NCBI GenBank assembly: GCA_029582165.1
Contig: CM055883.1
Span: 19,934,501-19,998,500, forward strand
Length of the DNA: 64,000 nt
Direction: 5' to 3'
Origin: Portulaca oleracea
Taxonomy: Eukaryota; Streptophyta; Magnoliopsida; Caryophyllales; Portulacaceae
The notes under the pieces are model-generated. The model ran no database searches, had not been told where the DNA came from, and saw nothing but the letters and a program-made list of their open reading frames with translations. This document shows, in pieces, positions 12,238-22,982 of this stretch. A program made the position numbers and the translations under genes. How positions within the stretch are numbered: the first letter of the stretch is position 1; each line of letters opens with the position of its first letter.

Positions 12238-12275
12238 ACCCCCCCATGCTTAGATGTTGCATTGTCCTCAATGCA
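12233..12275 (-). promoter_or_regulatory. Second purine tract-hairpin module of element A
   Basis: On the minus strand, a 7-bp hairpin (12258-12264 with 12269-12275, loop AGGA) is followed by AAGCATGGGGGGG. It has the same design as the terminal tract at 10245-10283, but sits just after the end of the post-pol ORF. It may be a secondary plus-strand priming site (inference). Confidence 0.5.
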
Positions 12276-12310
12276 GAATACAAGGCTGAAGGGTAAGGGT
12301 TAGCCAAGGA

Positions 12311-13618
12311 TCAAGGATCCTTGGTCGGTGGGGAAGGGTTGGTATGGCTCGGTCCTGGTGGTGGCGAGGCTCGATCGAACATGGTCTGAATAAGGCCGGT
12401 GAGGTTAGCGATTGACTCGTCGAGAGGGTCAAATCGCAGGTCAGATTGCCCCCTATACTCAACAAAGCTATCCCTCAACTCGTTGACACGGTGTTCGGTC
12501 CGGTCAATGGAGGTTTGGAGGTCGCGAAAGCGTGCCTCATAGTCTAGTTGGGGTTGTTCGGGTTGAGGGTTAGGGTTAGGGTGGATTTCTGGTTCTGGTT
12601 CGGGGTCGAACTCGGGAAAGGGAGGCATCCACATTAAATTCTCAACAATTGGGGAGAGGTGTGGGGGTTAGGCACGGGAAACCTAGCGTTGTTGGGATAG
12701 ACCCAAAGGCAACGCGAGTCCCTGTCAAACTTACACAAGCCAAAGGAATTGCATTGTTCCCCATCCAAGAATAAGTTACCCGAGACTAGGTCAGTGGGGT
12801 TCCTAGGTGGCCTAAAGCCGTATTGGCGTGCAAGGTGTGTAATGTAGCCCCCTACGGCAATGCCCTTGTTGGTTGAGGTGGCGACACTAGAAAGATGGTG
12901 GGCTAGCATAGCTGCTAGGTCGGCACGAGGGTCGGCATCCAACATGGAATGCAACATGTAGCAATCAGCCCGGGTAGCTTTGTTTGAGCTATCGGGCCTC
13001 CCGAAGATACCGCAAGAGAGTATGCGGTGGACATACGGGGTTCTAATCAAGGTCGCGGGGGTGTTGCTAGGGTCTCAATCGTCAAAACCAGAAATTCTGA
13101 AAAAGAAACCCTTCCCATCCCACTCTATTGGTATAAGGGATGAATCCCTACATGTGCGTTCCGGAAAACCAAAGGCGCGGGCAAATTCGGACACGGTCAT
13201 GCTCCTCTCTACCCCCAAAAAGCTGAAAATGAATGCACCCGTCCCTCCCTTGGAAGTTGACAGCTAGGGTCGATAAGAATTCAAGGGTAATTCCTCTATA
13301 GGTCGGTTCTCCTAACCTAGCTATGTTGGTCATGTGGCAACGACCTAACATCCAATCAACATCATCCATCACACTGCAACTACGCAAGAAAGGCTCATGC
13401 ATATATTTGGTGGGGATGAGGGCTCTTTGGGAGAGGGAATCCTACCTTTTCTTGACCTCCCCTTCAAAGTTGAAGGGGTTCGAGTTCCTCGAGTTCCTTG
13501 GAGGTGCGGCTTTCTGTTTTCCTTTCTCCGTCGCCGTAGCCTTTCGCTTCCGGCTGCCTCCAGCTTCATCGTTATCACCCGGTGGTCCGGAGAAGCTAGG
13601 ATTCTTAGTTCTCGCCAT
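12311..13618 (-). pseudogene. Athila post-pol ORF (ORF-1 family, 'env position'), element A
   Basis: Begins MARTKNPSFSGPPG at 13618. It has a basic, proline/serine-rich start and then a body including ITLEFLSTLAVNFQG and FGGREEHDRVRICPR, which resembles the protein encoded after pol in Athila elements. A TAG interrupts after about 53 codons, a TGA follows HM near 13148, and the last section shifts frame at an overlapping TAATG (12632-12636). The C-terminal 107 residues are acidic/proline-rich with a heptad-like stretch. I see no signal peptide or membrane segment, so an envelope role is not supported. A duplicated LTR-like block and a stem-loop lie just upstream. Confidence 0.65.
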
Positions 13619-13657
13619 ATAAAAATACTCACAAAATCAGTAAAATCACCAAGATAA

Positions 13658-13738
13658 ATCCTAGGTATCAAATAAGCATGTTCATAACATATAAACTTAG
13701 CACTATCAATCCCCCCATGCTTATTTGATACTAGGGAT
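13658..13738 (-). repeat. 23-bp stem-loop in front of the element A post-pol ORF
   Basis: Arms 13658-13680 and 13716-13738 are inverted copies with 21 of 23 positions matching, separated by 35 bases that contain a C6 (G6 on the coding strand) run. The structure ends 39 bases before the ATG at 13618. Confidence 0.75.
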
Positions 13739-14279
13739 TGAAATCATAATATATCTAACCTAAAGCCTTACTAAAAACAGAGTATAACACCACAACATAA
13801 TCACAACCAAAGTCTAGACCTAGATTTCTCAATTTTAACATCACATTGCTCTCTAAACACATCCAACAACACAATTCTCTCAATTCTGGAACAAAAAGAT
13901 TAAAAATCAATCAACTCAACCCAAGCCCTAATCGAGAAATCAATCCAAGAATGCAAACTCAAATCAAGAATTTTGAATCTAGGACAAGGTAATTGGTATA
14001 AATTGAACAAATTACTCAATAAGCTCAAGTATTCAACCAAAATCATACTAAGAACGAAGTGTATAATCAAAGAACAAGAGAAAGAGTTGAGAATTCCATA
14101 CCTTGAGTTTGAAGAGGGAAGAGGAATGGAGCTTGAAGACTCAAAGTGTTAGAGTGCAAGTGAGAAGTGAAAAGAGAGAAGGTGCTGTGTGGTGGCGCTG
14201 GTGGCATTTGGGGAGAAGGGGTGTCGAGGGTTAGGGCAAAAGAAGGAGGGATTTTGTTTTGAAAGAAAGGGGAGGGCCC

Positions 14280-14640
14280 CGACTAATTTAGAAGGCGGGC
14301 AAAAAAATTCTGGGCAAAAAAGCAAAACGCGGCCTGCGTTTTGCAAAAATCACTCACCTGAAGTCTCTGGACGAGGCGCAGCCAGCGCCTGGAAAACGCT
14401 GGCTGTGTTTTCCTACCTGATGCTAGTGACTCGATTTTTGCAACTTTTTCCTTCTTTTCTCCCTTTTCTTTTGTTTGCTCCTTATTTTCCCTACAATTTG
14501 GCATATCAAAGATCTCTACAAACATCTACCAACATGAAATTCATTAGGTTAGGAATAAAAATTTTAATAAAAGCCATGAATTTCTCGAATTTCTTCTTTT
14601 TCTCCACGCACTAAAAGAAAAATATTAGTAAACTTCAAAA
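14280..14640 (-). promoter_or_regulatory. LTR-like block upstream of the element A post-pol ORF
   Basis: Contains AAAACGCGGCCTGCGTTTT (14324-14342), then 'ctggacgaggcg', 'ggaaaacgctggctg', a T/C-rich run and a 'ctacaaacatctacca' tail. The LTRs have the same order at 18020-18360 ('aaaacgcggcatgcgtttt', 'ctggacaaggcg', 'ttggctgcgttttc', T/C run, 'caccaattcctgca'). It is a diverged partial copy of the promoter-side LTR, in the same orientation. An internal promoter for the downstream ORF is inference. Confidence 0.55.
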
Positions 14641-14786
14641 TAAAAATAAAATTGCTAGGGATCAAAAACTGAAAGCAAAATAATTGAACTAAAATTAAAA
14701 AAAAGTGGGGAGGAATAAATATTTAGATAATAGTGTACCTCCCCGGGGTTGCTTTGTTTAACGTCGTTAGCTCGACGTCATGGACC

Positions 14787-15305
14787 CTACTCATCGGGGT
14801 CCTTGATCCGCTTTGGAACTAGATCTCCTTCATCATGAATTATTTTTGGAACATGTCTCTGAACCAACTTGCCTTTTCGTACTTCGTATTTTGCCATCGA
14901 CTTTCCTAGCTCGATGATCATTGTGCCTTTCCTTATATCCATCTTGCAATTGACAGATGAAAGGAAAGACCTCCCTAGAATAATCTCCGATTCTTGATCT
15001 TCTCCTGTATCTAGTATCAAGAAATCAACAGGAACAATATGCTCTCCTATTTGGAGGGGAGTGTCATGTAAGATCCCTAGAGGTTTTCTAAGGGTCTTGT
15101 CTGCTAGACGAAGGATCTTGTCAGTCACCCTTAATTCCCTATGTTCGTATTTCCTTAGGTAAGACTTAGGCAAAACATTCACCTCGGATCCCATATCACA
15201 CAGTGCATACTTGATGGGTTTACCATCCAATTGGACAGGTATCCTAAAACTGCTTAGGTCTTCCTTATTAAGCATAATTGAGGATGTTTTAGTTTCCTCC
15301 AACAA
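14787..15305 (-). CDS. Aspartic protease (retropepsin-like), element A
   Basis: 172 open residues. The active-site region is ALCDMGSEVNVLP (residues about 34-46), followed by LRLADKTLRKPLGIL and IILGRSFLSSVNCKMD, the flap and ILGR elements of Athila-type proteases. These enzymes process the Gag-Pol polyprotein. The catalytic triplet is D-M-G instead of D-T/S-G; a hydrophobic middle residue (DLG in element B) is common in this lineage, so it need not be inactive. The domain probably belonged to one long gag-pol frame; the annotated start is only the first Met in this segment. The stop is followed directly by post-pol sequence, so the rest of pol has been deleted. Confidence 0.75.
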   Translation of the reverse strand: MLEETKTSSIMLNKEDLSSFRIPVQLDGKPIKYALCDMGSEVNVLPKSYLRKYEHRELRVTDKILRLADKTLRKPLGILHDTPLQIGEHIVPVDFLILDTGEDQESEIILGRSFLSSVNCKMDIRKGTMIIELGKSMAKYEVRKGKLVQRHVPKIIHDEGDLVPKRIKDPDE

Positions 15306-15412
15306 GTCCGGTTTAGGGTTGGTTTTGACTGCCCCATGTAAGATTTGTTCTTCTAAAGGTTCACTTCCTCGCAGGTTATAGCGTTACATTGAGCGCCCGG
15401 ATTAGGGGCAGG

Positions 15413-16756
15413 TTAAGGTGGTAAACTAGTAGAGGGAGTCGCCGAATTGGCGATCTGATTTTCTAAAATCTTATTGTGGGTTGCTAAAGCCTCTACCTTT
15501 TGCATTAGGTCTTTTATAACACCTTCCTGTTTCTGTTGTCCTGCGATAAGGCTTTCCATCATGGTTTCTAAATTAGACTTTCGAGGAGGGCCTTGTTGAG
15601 GTGGTCTTTGAGGTGGGGGAACATACTTTTGTTGTCCTTGTCCTTGAAGAGGACCAGTGGGGCTGTCGTTCATATAGGAAAAATTAGGGTGGTTTCTACG
15701 CCCAGGATGGTAAGTGTTAGAATTCATGTCATAATTCTGTCTAGGATTGCCAATATAATTGGCCTGTTGGACTTGTTCATTACTAACTCCACCTGTAGGG
15801 CAAGTGAAAGTTTCATGTTCGGTCGAGTGATAGACATTGCAGGTCGGAGGGTTAGATGACAAACTTAATCGGTCCATTTTTTGCGTTAAAGAATCAAGTT
15901 TAGATGACAATAAAGAAATTGCATCAACATTAAACTTACCTCCCGCCTTTTGGCGGGGTTTAGACCGTTGATAAGAGTTGTTCGCCAGATGCTCGATCAG
16001 ACTCGTGATTTGAGGCACAGTCTTGTCCATAAGATCGCCTCCGACTGTAGAGAGGATATTTCCTCTTGTCGACTCATTCGCTCCATTGAAGAAGGATTGG
16101 ACAGGAACCCAAGGTTCAAATCCATGCTGAGGACATTGTCGGAGAATGTCCTTGAGTCTTTCCCAAGCATCGTATAGTGACTCATCCGGCTTCTGTGTGA
16201 ACGTAGAAATCTGATTCCTTAGGCTGGTGAGCTTGCTTGGAGGAAAGTACTTCGCCACAAACCTGTTGGCAAGTTCGTCGAACGTTGTGATTGAATTTGG
16301 TGGAAGTGAATCGAGCCACTCCCACGCTTTGTCTTCCAACGAGAACGGGATGAGACGTAGTTTGACGGCGTCCTCTGACACGTTGTTGGCCTTGTAAGTG
16401 TCACAAGCTTGACGGAAGAGTTGCAGATGTCGGTTCGGATCTTTGTTAGTCAACTCATGGAATGGTGATTTTGACACTAAGTTGATCAAAGATTAACGTA
16501 GTTCGAAGTCGTTCGCTTGGATGGTGGGAACGTTGATTGCTGATTGCGGGTTGGTGACATTGGGAGTCAGATACCGGCCGAATGTCTTTGATCACTGTTC
16601 TCCCATCTATTCTTCCTTTTCCGATTCCGATTCTAGCTCTTCTTCGTCCGTTTCTTGATTTTCTTGAAATTCTTTCTCCAGTCTTGCTCTTTTCCTTCTC
16701 TCTCGAAGTGTTCGTTCGATCTCAGGATCGTACTCGAAAGAGAAATCTTTTTGCAT
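15413..16756 (-). pseudogene. Gag, element A
   Basis: The N terminus MQKDFSFEYDPEIERTLRERRK (from 16756) runs to an acidic stop near 16607. The frame resumes with a retrotransposon gag core from about 16489: HLQLFRQACDTYK, AWEWLDSLPPNSITTFDEL, RFVAKYFPPSKL. Then comes a knuckle-like CNVYHSTEHETFTCP (second Cys replaced by Tyr) and a Pro/Gln-rich tail ending at 15413. Gag forms the particle that packages the RNA. The break between 16490 and 16607 contains stops and at least one frameshift; the rest is open for 358 codons. Confidence 0.75.
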
Positions 16757-16878
16757 AAACCTGAAAAAGACAAAAACAAGAACACCAAGCGTAGTAAAGA
16801 AAAATAAAGAAAAATAACATAAATTAAATAACCTAGTCACCCAGAATGCGTTCGTCCAATGGCGATTGGGTAAACAAA

Positions 16879-16896
16879 TCCCCGGCAACGGTGCCA
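16879..16896 (-). other. tRNA-Asp primer binding site, element A
   Basis: On the plus strand TCCCCGGCAACGGTGCCA reproduces the 3' end of tRNA-Asp with one change (T for C at 16892). Six bases separate it from the LTR end. tRNA-Asp priming is characteristic of Athila elements. Confidence 0.9.
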
Positions 16897-16902
16897 AAAA
16901 CT

Positions 16903-18476
16903 TGACAGACCTAAAACATATAGGTGTCTATGTACCGCAAGTGTACGGGTTTGTGTAGTAATAAAATATCATTCTCTCTCAGGGATTTGCGTTCAACCAC
17001 GCACTGAACTAGTTCGCTACAAAGAATGCTAGGTCGATCCAAGGGTTTTGGTAAGGTTTAATAAACTAAACTAGGAAAGCAGGAATTTTTAGGGTTTAAC
17101 CAATTAATTAAAAGTGTTCAGGGGAGTCCACTCTAGTCAATTAACTTTGCACTGAACTAGTTCATTATAAAGAATGCTAGGTCGATCCAAAGGTTTTGGT
17201 AAGGTTTTCTAAACTAAACTAGGAATGCAGGAATTTTTAGGGTTTAACCAATTAATTAAAAGCGTTCAGGGGAGTGCACTCTAGTCAATTAATCAAATCA
17301 TCAACAATCCCGGTGCAGTTAACAAGATAATTCGGGGTTTATAATTTTTCTAGGCCTTATCACTTCGATCTTTCGATCCTAGGAGAGTTACAGTGATTAA
17401 CCTAAATATTATTTCTAACAATTTAGCTTAATCAAAGATAAGAAGTGATTATAAATTAACCCTAGGAAAGAATCATTATGTCTAACTATTTTCTAAGCCT
17501 AATCAATCTAAGCAATCCAATTCAAGACTCAAACTGTCGTTCTGTTGTCGAGAATCTAAAACCATGTACAGACTCAAACTGTCGTTCTATTGTCAAATTA
17601 CCATGACATACATTGCACGTAGATTAAACGAATAAAAAGGATAACCAAACATCGAGATCGAGTTTATCCCCCAAACAAGGGAAATTAGCTACTCATAATT
17701 CTAAAAGTAAACATCACAAAGTCTAAATAAAAATAAGAAAGCATGAAAGAAGAATAGAAATAAACCGTGTTCGAATTGGCGGAATCGATCTCTTCGTGTC
17801 ACCCGAATCGACCTCTTTCTTGTTCTTCGATCAGTAACAATAATCTAATCTAATAACAATCTTTTGGAATCAACTGTAAAGTAATTGATCTAAATCTACT
17901 CTAAAAGCTCCCTAAAAATCTCTTCGAAAACTATTGTAAAAACATATGAAAAGCGCTCGCTCCGCCAGTTGTGTTCAAACGGCGGGCGTCAAACCCCTTT
18001 TATAGAGCTGGATTAGGGCACAAAACGCGGCATGCGTTTTAGAAACGATGGCTGTGTTTTGCCCAAACAGTGAAACTCTCCGTGTCTGGGCGCTGGCTGC
18101 GCCCAGAAAATGCCGGATGCGTTTTCTTACTTCTCGGTTGCCAAACTTTCTGGACAAGGCGTTGGCTGCGTTTTCAAAACGCTGCCTGCACCTTGCTTAC
18201 CCGCCTCAAAAGACTTGGGCCGTGTAATTTTGGGCCATTCTTCCTTTCTTCTTCTCTTCTTCTTCAACTTCTTTTTTCATTTCTTTGATTTTTGTTATTC
18301 CTCCAATTTTTCATGCTTTTTGATATAAGTCCACCAATTCCTGCAAAACATACTAAACTCGCGAACAAGCGTATAAATCACAAAAATTGATATAAAAAAT
18401 ACGAGATATCGGATATAAAAAGCATGAAACTGACATGATTTGAGCCCTAAAAACTCTGTATAAAAACGACTAATCA
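16903..18476 (-). repeat. Element A 5' LTR
   Basis: Direct repeat of 8790-10244, from TGATTAGTCG (18476) to GGTCTGTCA (16903) on the minus strand. It is 1574 bp against 1455 because of a 148-bp tandem duplication at 17001-17296, partly offset by small deletions. TATA box at 17996-18004 (minus). Confidence 0.9.
17001..17296. repeat. 148-bp tandem duplication inside the element A 5' LTR
   Basis: The block starting GCACTGAACTAGTTC at 17001 is repeated at 17149 with a few substitutions; the other LTR has it once. The duplication therefore arose after integration, or by an error during replication of this copy. Confidence 0.85.
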
Positions 18477-18481
18477 TCTGG
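18477..18481. other. Target-site duplication of element A (right copy, TCTGG)
   Basis: Matches 8785-8789 exactly. Confidence 0.92.
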
Positions 18482-19219
18482 CATCTGGCCTCTTGTCCAG
18501 TTTGTCATTGTCATTGTCAAAAAACCCAAAAACAGGATAGCCCATCGGCCTAAATCCCTATCAACATCAGATGATCAGAGCCACTGGCAAAGTCTCGGTG
18601 AAGTCTCAACAACCAGGGCCATCGGCAGAGTTTCGATGCAGTCCCAATCCTGAGCCACCGGCAAAGTTTCGGTGAAGTCTCAACCGCCAGGGCCGTTGAC
18701 ATCGCGATCGGTGAAGTCCCTCGGCATTGAACATGCCAACACAGGGAAAAACTGGAAACGACAATGGGAAAGACTAGAAAATCAGCACCAACATCCAAGA
18801 GCCATCGGCATCATGTCCGATGAAGTCTCTCCAACAAGTAAGGCGCCACTCTCGCCTGAGATCACCTATCGGAGCAAGTTCGCCAACCGCGACACAAGAC
18901 TTAGCTTCCAAGTGTCAGGCCACACCTTCAAGTAGGGATACCTTCAGCACACAAGATCACTTCGGGTAGGACGTCATCCAACGCTCGAAACCATTTCAAG
19001 TAGAGCATCATTCTTGCTCGAGATCAATCCCGATAGAGGCACATACTGTCCACAACCGCGATGCAGGACTACGCTTCTAAGCATCACCCCAAGCTTAGCA
19101 CTCCAAAGTCATATCCCTTGGCTTTGTATTCCAAAGTCATATCCTTAACCGATGTCCATCAAATCAAGTCTACCTTGATTTTCGTCCTATCCTCGGACTC
19201 AATCAAAGTGGGTGCTTTC
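18482..19219. other. Tat-like element 3' untranslated region and purine tract
   Basis: Continues the repeat array interrupted at 8784 ('gccaccggcaaagtttcggtgaagtctc', to about 18720). It then runs through sequence with short imperfect repeats ('cacc..caagtagggat', 'ccaaagtcatatcc' twice at 19103 and 19130) to AAAGTGGGTGCTTTC just before the 3' LTR. No coding capacity. Confidence 0.6.
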
Positions 19220-21500
19220 TGTAGACACCGGATTTTGGCACATAAATATATAGCATAACTATATAAACATGATGCAAAAATAAAGAAGAAGAAGCCGATC
19301 GATGAACTAGTTCAGACACTGGATTTTAGCATAGGTTTTATATATTTTTGGTAATTTTTATTATTTCCTCTTTATGTACTTTTGTTATGTTAGAATTTAG
19401 AAATTAGAGAAGCCAAGCCAAGCCAAGGATAAGCTGGGATACTTGCTCGCAGGCGCTCTACATGCACAAGCTCGGATAAAAACGCATGCATCATTACATG
19501 CGAATGATGTCGCCTATTGCATGCACGATCTTTACGTAAGCAACAAGCTTCATTTATCCACGTATAAATTTTGTAAAGGACACACGCAAGGAAGCTCCGA
19601 ATAAGTCTCAAGTTCAAATCCTCACAAAAGCACTCATTTGAGCTCATATAAACCCCCACCGTCCATGGTGTGAACAACTGACTTTGAATGTATTCTATTC
19701 AAACTCTCACCGTCCAAGAATACGTGAACCAAGCTCGAGTCAAAACTCCCCTTTCCCGAGGCCGGTCGACCTTCATCTCATCCACACGTGGTTCATGCAA
19801 CCACGAGCTGTCGTCCACTCCAAGACACCCCCCTTGCCACCCTTGTTTTCTGTGCTTTTTGACTGGTTGCTATGAATGGAGAGAATGCATGTATGTGAAT
19901 ATGTATCTACTCCCTCCTAAAGCCTATAAATAACCTCTCTTGCCAAAGCCAAACTCATTCACTCATTCACTCATTCTTCCTCTCCTACACTCTTATTCAC
20001 CCATTCTTCCATTCTCTCATCATCTCTCTAATCTCTATTCTATTATCATCTTTCTACCACCTCCTCTATCATCTTTCCACCATTTTCTTACCTCCATAAT
20101 CTCTTATCCTATCCTTCCTTAAGCCTCTAAACCCTCATCCTATCCATTCTTACATAAACACCACAAAAGCCTAGCTAAAAACATCCAAAAACACCATAAT
20201 AAAGCCCTTTCTTCCTACACCTTTTCTATCATCTTCCCACCATATTCTTACCATCATAATCCCCAGGCCTCCACCTTCTTCAACTCCCTAATCCATACTC
20301 ACATCCTATCCTCCCTCATCTCCACATAAATCTCCCATAAAACCTCCCAAAAACATCACAAAACTATCCTAAAACCTCATAAAAGAGCCTTTCTTCCTAT
20401 CCATTTTCCTACCTTTTTCCTATCCTTGCTCATCCCTTTCCTACCATTATTATTTCCTTTTTTCCACTTCTTCAAGCACTCTTATCTCCATACTCATCTT
20501 CCTTCCATTATCCTTCTATAAAACCCTAAAATCTCCACAAAAAGCCTAACCTTTCTACTACCCAAAACACCACAAAAAGAGCCTTTTCCTACCCCTTTTT
20601 TAATCCCTTTTCCATACTTTTCTCCAACTACTTTTGGCACCATTTTGGCATATTCAAAAGGAATATTCAAGGTGTCCAAATACTATTACAACAAAGGCTA
20701 GGCAAGGCTTCCCTACAAAAGGCATAATGTAAGCTTTTAATTGTTTCCTTTTATGTAAATAAAATGTACATTATTCTTTTTTTTTTAACATAGGTAATAG
20801 TCCAATCCATCGGGCCCCTATCTCAGGGGTACAAACCCGACAGGCCTTTGTAATTCATTCTTATTTGTTGCATGTTCAATGAAGTAATTCTACAAAGTTC
20901 TTATTTATTTCCCTTCCAAACTTTATCAAAAGCACATCTTTAAACTTTTAGTAGAGTATTTCCTTTTGTGAGAGGTGAACTCTTAAGGTTTACTTTTCGA
21001 GTTCGTAGCCTTAACCCCGAATCCATTCTTGGGTTTCGTAGGCGGAGTCTTTCTTTCTTTTCCTTTTGGTTTTGTCATGGCTTTTCCCCTTAAAAAGTCA
21101 GGTGGAGACTCCCATTTCGGACCAAAACACATCGAGGATTGCATAAACTATGATTAACATGGTTTTACAATGTATCGATGCAACTTTAGGGTATTCTTTC
21201 TTATATTTCTAAATAATACTTGCATAAATCACTCTCCTCCGAGCCTAACATTTAAATGAGCAAATTGGGTTAAATTTAGAAGAGTTTGGAACAAGTGGAT
21301 GTTCGCTCTTAAAGGTTTAATTCAATTACTAATAAAATGCATAAGTAAAGGGAAAGTGATTTTACAAAATATTATTCATGAAATGTATGATCGATTTCCT
21401 TAGAGACTTTTCAAAAGTTAAACCCCAGCACAAACCACCAAATCACACCCTAATCCACGTGGACATTCGGAAGCCCGAACGGCGAGGAAAATTGTCCACA
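19220..21500 (+). repeat. 3' LTR of the Tat-like element
   Basis: 2281 bp, starting TGTAGACACCGG and ending TTGTCCACA. TATA box TATAAATA at 19925-19932, followed by a 'ctcattcactcattcactc' leader. An extensive C/T-rich stretch (19940-20480) has repeated 'catcttcccaccatattcttacc' motifs. The first 20 bases reappear imperfectly at about 19312 (cagacactggattttagca), a small duplication at the LTR start. The end is shared with 1-134. Confidence 0.82.
19925..19932 (+). promoter_or_regulatory. TATA box of the Tat-like LTR
   Basis: TATAAATA in a GC-flanked setting (CC..ACC), the only good TATA in this part of the LTR. Transcription would start about 30 bases downstream. Confidence 0.6.
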
Positions 21501-21502
21501 GG

Positions 21503-22971
21503 TAGCTAATGCTCTAAGTCGCAAAGGAGAGCTTGCTGACATTAACCAACCTCAAAGCGACCACCTCCAACCTAATCAAAGATGGCAAAACAAGGAGAGT
21601 TTGGGTTGAATATGGGTTAGTTCTCATTAAGGGCAGGCGAGTCTATATTCCTTCATATGATGGCCTTAGAAGGGAAGTCTTAAAGGAATGTTATGACAGC
21701 AAGTGGGTCGGGCATCCAAGTACGCACCGCACACTAGCATTGGTAGGCGATTCCTACTATTGGCCTTAGTTGAAGAATGATGTTGAGGCATATGTCAGAA
21801 CTTGTCTTATATGCCAACAAGACAAGATAGAGCAAGGAGTACCCTTAGGACTCCTCCATCCACTTCCCATTCCTGAGAGACCGGGGGAAAGCATTTCCAT
21901 GGACTTCATCATGGGGTGACGCACAAGTGAAGGATATAATTGGATCCTTGTGGTGGTGGACCGATACGCAAAGTATACCACCTTTATTCCTGTCCCCAAG
22001 GAATGCACCACTTAGCAAGCCACCCAATTCTTTTTCAAGCATGTTGTGAAATATTGGGGCTTGCCTCGCTCGATCGTGAGTGATCGAGACACTCGCTTTA
22101 CTGGGCGTTTTTGGACGGAGTTAAGCTCATGGGTTTCGAGCTTAACTTCTCCACTAGCTTTCATCCTCAAAGTGATGGACAAATTGAGAGGGTGAATGCA
22201 CTTTTGGAGTTGTACCTCCGGCATTTCATTAGTGCCAATCAAAGGGATTGGGCAAAGTTGCTTGACGTAGCCCAATTCTCCTACAACTTGCAAAAGAGCG
22301 AGTCCACGGGCCAAAGTCCATTCGAGATTGTCACAGGACAACAACCATTGACACTGAGCACTATTGCTACGGGCTATAAGGGTCTAAGTCCACCCGCATG
22401 TCAATTTGCCAAGAATTAGAATGACCAACTAGGGGTTGCACGAGCTTATTTGGAAAAGGCTTCCCAGAAGATAAAGAAATGGACTGATAAGAAGAGGCGC
22501 CCGAGGGAATTTCAAGTTGGTGACCTCGTGCTTTTTAAGCTCTGCAACCACGCGAGGTTAGAAGGGTGACATCGGGGCCTACTTCGAATGTACGAAGGAC
22601 CATTTTCCATTAACAAAAAGATCGGAGCACATGCTTATAAGGTGGAGTTGCCTCCCTAGATCAAGTATCGTCCTGTCTTCCATGTAAGCTTGCTTAAACC
22701 TTACCATAGGGACCAAGACGATCCGAGTAGAGTCATATCTCAATGGGCACCAATGGGTATCAAGGTTCAACATGATAAGAAAGCATAGACGATTCTTGCC
22801 AACCAAGTGGTGCGCAAACCAGGTCTACCTCCGAGCATGGAGTTACTTGTCAAGTGGAAGGGACTTTCTAATAGCGAAGCAACTTAAGAGCCTATCCAAA
22901 ACTTATGGCAATTCAAGAAGCAGATCCAAGAATACGAGTACTTGAAGGCAACGAGGACGTCGCCGAATTAG
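21503..22971 (+). pseudogene. Chromovirus pol 3' part: RNaseH end, integrase, chromodomain
   Basis: Order: the end of RNaseH/linker (ANALSRKGELADI-like), a zinc-binding integrase N terminus (CLICQQDK), and the catalytic core with its three acidic residues visible in SMDFIMG (about 21898), VSDRDTRFTGRF (about 22078) and DGQIERVNALLE (about 22176). Then come the C-terminal VGDLVLFKL region and a chromodomain LPPSMELLVKWKGLSNSEAT (about 22820-22880), which in this family targets integration to heterochromatin. At least seven stops and some frameshifts interrupt it. The frame ends with TAG at 22969, overlapping the purine tract. Confidence 0.8.
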
Positions 22972-22982
22972 GTGGGGGAGAA
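22971..22982 (+). other. Polypurine tract of E
   Basis: GGTGGGGGAGAA directly before the LTR start TGTCACGG. Confidence 0.8.

Larger units (their letters stand above)
8790..18476 (-). mobile_element. Athila-like LTR retrotransposon 'A', pol-deleted, complete between its duplications
   Basis: Direct LTRs (8790-10244 and 16903-18476), a tRNA-Asp primer site next to the right LTR, a purine tract next to the left LTR and a perfect TCTGG duplication define the element exactly. On the minus strand the order is LTR, primer site, gag, aspartic protease, LTR-like block, post-pol ORF, LTR. RT, RNaseH and integrase are absent: the protease stop is followed within about 50 bases by the 'cgagctaacgacgttaaacaa' sequence that in Athila elements lies after pol. 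So A is a deletion derivative that needs an autonomous partner. Confidence 0.92.
1..21500 (+). mobile_element. Tat/Ogre-like Ty3 LTR retrotransposon, non-autonomous, 5' end outside window
   Basis: The end of the 5' LTR (1-134) is repeated at 21367-21500, the end of a complete 3' LTR that starts at 19220. Both end in TGTCCACA. A primer-site-like sequence follows the first copy, and a purine-rich stretch (AAAGTGGGTG, 19205-19214) precedes the second. Between them are about 19 kb, of which 9.7 kb is the later insertion A. The rest is non-coding except for a gag zinc-knuckle relic at 3942-4073. No RT, RNaseH or integrase is visible, so the element depends on others. Long LTRs and untranslated regions full of tandem repeats are typical of the Tat/Ogre lineage; that lineage assignment is inference from architecture. 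Confidence 0.78.
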
